From an uncultured bacterium (GTDB lineage: Bacteria > Cyanobacteriota > Vampirovibrionia > Gastranaerophilales > Gastranaerophilaceae): 5,552 nucleotides of DNA. Numbering within the stretch: position 1 is the stretch's first letter; the number at the start of each line of letters is the position of its first letter. Below, in pieces: positions 4,996 to 5,552 of the stretch. Location: assembly GCA_902782905.1 (NCBI GenBank), contig CACZPB010000080.1:1-5552 (forward strand), written 5' to 3'. The notes under the pieces were generated by a model that was not told the origin of the DNA, made no database searches, and was given only the letters and a program-made list of their open reading frames with translations. The position numbers and the translations under genes were made by a program.

Positions 4996-5148
4996 ATGAA
5001 ACGTACACTAGAAGGAACAAAGTTGAAAAGACAACACGTTAGCGGATTTAGAGCAAGAATGGCAACCCCTGGCGGACAAGAAGTTTTGAACAGACGCCGT
5101 GCAAAAGGTCGTCATGAAATCTCAATTTCTGGCAGCAAACGTGCTTAG
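4996..5148 (+). CDS. rpmH: Ribosomal protein bL34 (50S subunit)
   Basis: This short gene encodes a 50-residue basic protein, a structural component of the large ribosomal subunit. It begins [20 protein letters not shown], followed by RMATPGG (21-27), NRRRAKGRH (32-40) and a short tail. These are the hallmark bL34 segments: the RTLxGTxxK start, SGFRARM, TPGG and RRxKGRH. The start pattern RTLEGTK and the motif SGFRARM resemble cyanobacterial L34. The protein is a few residues longer than the usual 44-46 because of a C-terminal extension (ISGSKRA). AAGGA at 4982-4986, 9 nt before the ATG, supports the start. In many bacteria rpmH is followed by rnpA and yidC. Here a terminator comes directly after it, so it is a single-gene unit divergent from proC. 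Confidence 0.96.
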   Translation: MKRTLEGTKLKRQHVSGFRARMATPGGQEVLNRRRAKGRHEISISGSKRA

Positions 5149-5179
5149 TTTTGGAAATTAAATAGTTAAAAAGAATTGA

Positions 5180-5215
5180 AACAGGGCTGACCAAAGGTCA
5201 GCCCTGTTCTTTATT
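5180..5215 (+). terminator. Rho-independent terminator after rpmH
   Basis: AACAGGGCTGACC (5180-5192) and GGTCAGCCCTGTT (5196-5208) form a perfect 13-bp stem with a 3-nt AAA loop, followed by a T-rich tail (CTTTATT). It begins 31 nt after the rpmH stop codon. The T-run is interrupted but the GC-rich stem is strong. Confidence 0.85.
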
Positions 5216-5235
5216 AGCAAAATAAAAAACAAATT

Positions 5236-5259
5236 GTAGGTTGGCATTGCAATGCCAAC
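5236..5259 (+). repeat. REP-like element: GTAG plus a perfect 20-bp palindrome
   Basis: GTAG (5236-5239) is directly followed by a perfect palindrome, GTTGGCATTG/CAATGCCAAC (5240-5259). A 5' GTAG tetranucleotide next to a palindrome is the known layout of REP sequences mobilised by RAYT (REP-associated tyrosine) transposases. Flanking TTGTA (5234-5238) and TACAA (5265-5269) extend the symmetry. On the minus strand the hairpin is followed some nucleotides later by a T-run, so it may also end the antitoxin transcript. Only one copy is in the window, so membership of a repeat family is inferred. Confidence 0.5.
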
Positions 5260-5275
5260 ATCAGTACAAGTGAAA

Positions 5276-5552
5276 TTATGCGACTTTGAGCGTATAACCA
5301 AGTTCTTTAATTATTTTCAAAGCAGTTGAGAGTTGTGGTTGCTGTTCTCCGTTAAAAATTGCATAAAGATTACTTCTGGAAATACCTGTTTTTTGGGACA
5401 TACCAAGAATTGAATCTTTTGCACGAACCGCATATTCCAAAGCCTTCACAAAAGCGTTCAAATCGTTATCTTGCAAAAATTCTTCAAAACCGATATTTAT
5501 CCATTCTTTTATATCTTCATCAGTTTTTAAATCTTTTAAGATATATTCGTTA
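5276..5552 (-). CDS. HTH antitoxin, HI1420/HigA-like addiction-module antidote (N-terminus cut by window edge)
   Basis: The gene runs off the right edge. A TTG at 5474-5476 could be read as the start, but the frame stays open to the edge and the upstream residues (EYILKDLKTDEDIKEWINIG and onward) fit the N-terminus of this family, so I extend it. In all, 91 residues are visible; the family is typically about 95-100, so only a few are missing. The C-terminal half is an XRE-type helix-turn-helix domain: MSQKTGISRSNLYAIFNG (51-68), followed by STALKIIKELGYTLKV (75-90). In this family the protein neutralises a RelE/HigB-like (Gp49-type) toxin and represses its own operon. The toxin gene would be expected just outside the window, beyond 5552. 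It is followed by the REP-like palindrome. Family call is good; toxin partner is inferred. Confidence 0.8.
   Translation of the reverse strand, partial: NEYILKDLKTDEDIKEWINIGFEEFLQDNDLNAFVKALEYAVRAKDSILGMSQKTGISRSNLYAIFNGEQQPQLSTALKIIKELGYTLKVA

Noticed and set aside
5474..5476. TTG as start of the antitoxin
   Set aside because: The frame is open to the window edge and the upstream residues match the N-terminal region expected for HI1420-type antidotes, so the true start lies beyond 5552.
1..5552. CRISPR array, tRNA or rRNA genes, intact insertion sequences
   Set aside because: I found no regularly spaced direct repeats, cloverleaf-like segments, rRNA signatures or transposase genes in the window.

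Overview
This AT-rich window of about 5.5 kb carries mostly housekeeping genes. It looks like chromosome from a Gram-negative-type bacterium with low GC content. A gut-type Vampirovibrionia/Melainabacteria (Gastranaerophilales) relative of cyanobacteria is my best guess. That rests on the cyanobacterial flavour of the bL34 protein, the beta-barrel-like protein beside a glycogen gene, and the codon use. It is an inference without database support.

Layout from left to right. (1) 1-251, minus: the N-terminus of elongation factor G (fusA), cut by the window edge. (2) 252-583: a gene-free 332-bp divergent region holding the fusA leader, with three hairpins, and the mscL promoter. (3) 584-1045, plus: mscL, a mechanosensitive channel whose C-terminus is a zinc-ribbon-like module, followed by a strong hairpin terminator. 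(4) 1094-1624 and 1692-2930, minus: glgC (ADP-glucose pyrophosphorylase) followed by a small beta-rich protein of unknown function. (5) 3023-4021, plus: a tandem GNAT-like protein whose promoter position predicts a leaderless mRNA. (6) 4025-4840, minus: proC, convergent with the GNAT-like gene with only 3 bp between the stop codons. (7) 4996-5148, plus: rpmH, encoding ribosomal protein bL34 (50 aa), divergent from proC, with its own promoter and terminator. (8) 5236-5259: a REP-like palindrome preceded by GTAG. (9) 5276-5552, minus: an HTH antitoxin of the HI1420/HigA-like type, cut by the right edge.

The genes do not form one pathway. They are short transcription units: translation (fusA, rpmH), osmotic protection (mscL), glycogen synthesis (glgC), proline synthesis (proC), and the tail of a probable toxin-antitoxin module. 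The most interesting material is regulatory. The proC/rpmH intergenic region has overlapping divergent promoters with a perfect dyad across both -35 boxes, and a canonical four-tract G-quadruplex motif on the proC mRNA strand between its likely promoter and its ribosome binding site. A perfect 11-bp dyad lies upstream of fusA. I see no rRNA, tRNA, CRISPR array, intact insertion sequence or clearly novel multi-gene system here.
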